Assembly: GCA_017428085.1 (NCBI GenBank)
Contig: JAFRRP010000076.1
Coordinates: 1 to 42,122, forward strand
DNA length: 42,122 bases
Direction: 5' to 3'
Source of the DNA: Clostridia bacterium
GTDB taxonomy: Bacteria > Bacillota > Clostridia > Oscillospirales > Acutalibacteraceae
The position numbers and the translations under genes were made by a program. How positions within the stretch are numbered: the stretch's first letter is position 1; each line of letters starts with the position of its first letter. Below are positions 40,336 through 42,122 of the stretch, in pieces. The notes beneath the pieces are model-generated. The model was not told where the DNA came from. It saw only the letters and a program-made list of their open reading frames with translations, and did not search any database.

Positions 40336-42009
40336 CGTCGGCCCGTAGTTGGCCGCGCCGGTGTAGACCACGTCCTCCGGCTTCGGATAATATTTCGGTT
40401 TCGCCAGGTCCCGCTGGAACAGCCGCACGTGCTCGCCTCGGGGCAGCAGGTCCACCACGTCGCAGCCGCGCCACGCCACCCGGAAGGCGGTCCCCCGCAC
40501 GGTCTCTTTCACCCATTTCGTCCGCAGCGGGAAGAACAGCTCGAATACGTCCCCGGCCTTCAGGTCCGCCCGGAACAGGCCGTCGTCGGTCAGCTCCGCC
40601 GCCGCGTCGCCGTTGATCTTCGCAACCTGCACGCTGCCCATCCAGCCGTACGTGCGGAAAGCGACCGTGCAGTCCTGTTTCGCGGTGACGCGCAGCCTGC
40701 CGCGGTTGGGCAATTCGGATTCCAGTTTGATTTCGTCGGTCTCCTTGTCGCAGGGGATATTGACGACCAGCGCGCCGTTCTCCTCGGTGATCACGCTGTC
40801 CCACGCGGTCTTCAGCGCCGTGGGGGCGGTGCCCACGCAGCAGCCCGCGATGGAACGGAACCGCTGCAGCGAGATGGAGTTTGGCTCGCTGCCGCCGGTA
40901 AAGCCGCCGATCATGCGCTTGTCGATGTCCCGGTAGGTGATGCCGTCGCCGTCCGGCAGGGTGTTGTCCACGGTCACATAGCCCGTGTAGCGCACCTGAT
41001 TTTCCATCAGCATATTGCGGGCAAAGCGGTTCAGGTCGTCCCAGTAGTCGGGGTAGCCGCACCGTGTCAGCTCCCGGGCGCAGATGATCATGTCGCGCAC
41101 GCAGCAGGTCTCGCAGTGCTCTTCCTCCATGGGGTGCCACTGGGCGTACTCCGGCACCCAGCCGAAGGAGGAGGACAGCGACCGGATGTAGTCGTAGATG
41201 GCCTTGCCTTTTTCAATATAGGTCGCGTTGTCCGTCAGTCGGCCCAGATAGACGAGTCCGTAGGCGAACCACGCCGCCGAGTGGACGTGGCCGAAGAACT
41301 CCATCTTATAATTGAAATAGCGGGAGGGCCCCAGCACGTAGTTGGCAAGCCCCACGGCGAGGTCAAGGGCGACTTCGTCTTTTTTCAGTTCATAACGCCG
41401 CACCAGCGCGGGCAGCATCAGCGCGTTGCGGATGGCCTGTTCCCCCCGCCCGGTGTGACGGGTGAGGTCGAAGCCGCCGTCCTTCAGGTACACGTCGTTG
41501 GGGAATTCGTAGATGGGCTCCGTCTCCTGAAAGTCGCCGGACCAGAAGGTGCGCACCTTGCGCTCGATGACAAGGGACCGCATCCCCCGAATCAGCTCCG
41601 CCGTGCGGCGCTCGGCCTCCGCGTCCTCCGGGTATTCCTCTGTGATCAGATTCATGGCGGGCAGGATGTAGCCCATCTCGTGGAAGGAGGCGTGGACCGT
41701 GTGGGTCCAGGGGTAGGGCTCGCAGAAGCGCAGCCCGTGCTCGCCCCAGCTTTTCATCAGGTGGCGGCGCAGGGACTGCTTCACGTCGTCGCCCTCGTCG
41801 GTCCCCAGCATCCGCATGGCGCACACCAGCCCCTCGTACCAGGAGCCCACCAGCTCCGCGTCGTCCACCCGGCAGTGGGCGGCCTCCGCGGGCTTTTTGT
41901 TGGGCAGCAGCAGCCAGTAGGGCAGGTTGTCATAGGCCTTGTCCACCATGCTGGTGATGTAGTGATGTACCAGTTCGGCGCTGTGCAAAAGATCAAATCG
42001 TTCGTACAT
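40309..42009 (-). CDS. GH127-like glycosidase (beta-L-arabinofuranosidase family, DUF1680-type)
   Basis: 566 residues, no signal peptide. The N-terminal two-thirds is an alpha/alpha barrel (WTHTVHASFHEMGY, GHVHSAAWFAYGLVYLGRLT). EEEHCETCCVRDMI and RSIAGCCVGTAPTALKTAW carry the Glu and Cys residues that in GH127 bind zinc and supply the Cys nucleophile (Glu, Cys and a CC pair). A beta-sandwich C-terminus follows. The activity is inferred from the family, so arabinofuranose or another furanose release in the cytoplasm is likely but unproven. GAGGGG precedes the ATG. The last eight residues (QQATGSRK) are encoded by microsatellite-like repeat DNA. Confidence 0.8.
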   Translation of the reverse strand: MYERFDLLHSAELVHHYITSMVDKAYDNLPYWLLLPNKKPAEAAHCRVDDAELVGSWYEGLVCAMRMLGTDEGDDVKQSLRRHLMKSWGEHGLRFCEPYPWTHTVHASFHEMGYILPAMNLITEEYPEDAEAERRTAELIRGMRSLVIERKVRTFWSGDFQETEPIYEFPNDVYLKDGGFDLTRHTGRGEQAIRNALMLPALVRRYELKKDEVALDLAVGLANYVLGPSRYFNYKMEFFGHVHSAAWFAYGLVYLGRLTDNATYIEKGKAIYDYIRSLSSSFGWVPEYAQWHPMEEEHCETCCVRDMIICARELTRCGYPDYWDDLNRFARNMLMENQVRYTGYVTVDNTLPDGDGITYRDIDKRMIGGFTGGSEPNSISLQRFRSIAGCCVGTAPTALKTAWDSVITEENGALVVNIPCDKETDEIKLESELPNRGRLRVTAKQDCTVAFRTYGWMGSVQVAKINGDAAAELTDDGLFRADLKAGDVFELFFPLRTKWVKETVRGTAFRVAWRGCDVVDLLPRGEHVRLFQRDLAKPKYYPKPEDVVYTGAANYGPTQQATGSRK

Positions 42010-42053
42010 GATGATTCCCCTCTTTTACTGAATCGGGGCTGTCGAGACAACCC

Positions 42054-42078
42054 GGTAGCGCGGCACCTCAGTGCCGCT
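42054..42078. repeat. GTAGC-family hairpin, probably left end of a fourth MITE-like element
   Basis: Same palindromic sequence as the left end of copy C (stem GCGGCAC/GTGCCGC, loop CTCA). A partner end would be expected about 125 bases further, outside the window. Confidence 0.65.
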
Positions 42079-42122
42079 TGTGATTGTTTTTACTATAAAA
42101 CGAATCATGAGGATATTCACTG

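Overview
The window looks like chromosome of a fairly GC-rich anaerobic Firmicute, probably Oscillospiraceae/Ruminococcaceae-like. This is inferred from gene content: a dockerin-bearing giant secreted protein, a [4Fe-4S] aldo/keto reductase, a stand-alone old-yellow-enzyme reductase, single-chain glycyl-tRNA synthetase, GH3 and GH127-type glycosidases, sigma-A type promoters and AGGAGG-type ribosome binding sites. No species can be named from the sequence alone.

Layout. 1-4644 (minus): the 5' part of an ABC exporter, a small exported protein of unknown function, and a tight two-gene unit of Gfo/Idh dehydrogenase and iron-sulfur aldo/keto reductase. 4882-8097 (plus): a four-gene operon of EamA transporter, ferritin-like diiron protein, OYE flavoenzyme and alpha/beta hydrolase. 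8098-9460: gene-poor and AT-rich, holding the 3' half of a tRNA-Arg(CCU), a terminator, a 158-bp MITE-like repeat and a complete transcription unit for a 27-residue peptide. 9518-16336 (minus): a 2272-residue dockerin protein. Then glycyl-tRNA synthetase, a secreted hydrolase-like protein, a UPF0340 protein and RmuC. 21759-22297 is a dense field of short hairpin repeats. 22298-28620 (plus): GH3 glucosidase, then a TarI/IspD-like cytidylyltransferase overlapping a family 2 glycosyltransferase and two membrane proteins, and a small hypothetical. 28640-35462 (plus): secreted metallophosphoesterase, folD, a second hydrolase-like paralogue, a GH39-like glycosidase and an acetyltransferase. 35547-37528 (minus): two tandem exported metallophosphoesterases. 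Then an SLC13-like permease, an AT-rich XRE regulator/lipoprotein pair that looks acquired, and a GH127-like glycosidase.

How it fits together. Much of the window is cell-surface or polysaccharide oriented: dockerin protein, three exported phosphoesterases, three glycosidases, a surface-polymer-type nucleotidyltransferase/glycosyltransferase operon, and several exported proteins of unknown function. Two themes stand out. First, amphipathic Phe/Leu-rich segments recur at the ends of unrelated exported proteins, and one very similar segment exists as an independent 27-residue gene with its own promoter, RBS and terminator. Second, intergenic regions are littered with a family of short hairpins carrying a GTAGC/GCTAC tag whose stems change by compensated substitutions; three pairs of them bound related 150-158-bp elements resembling MITEs.
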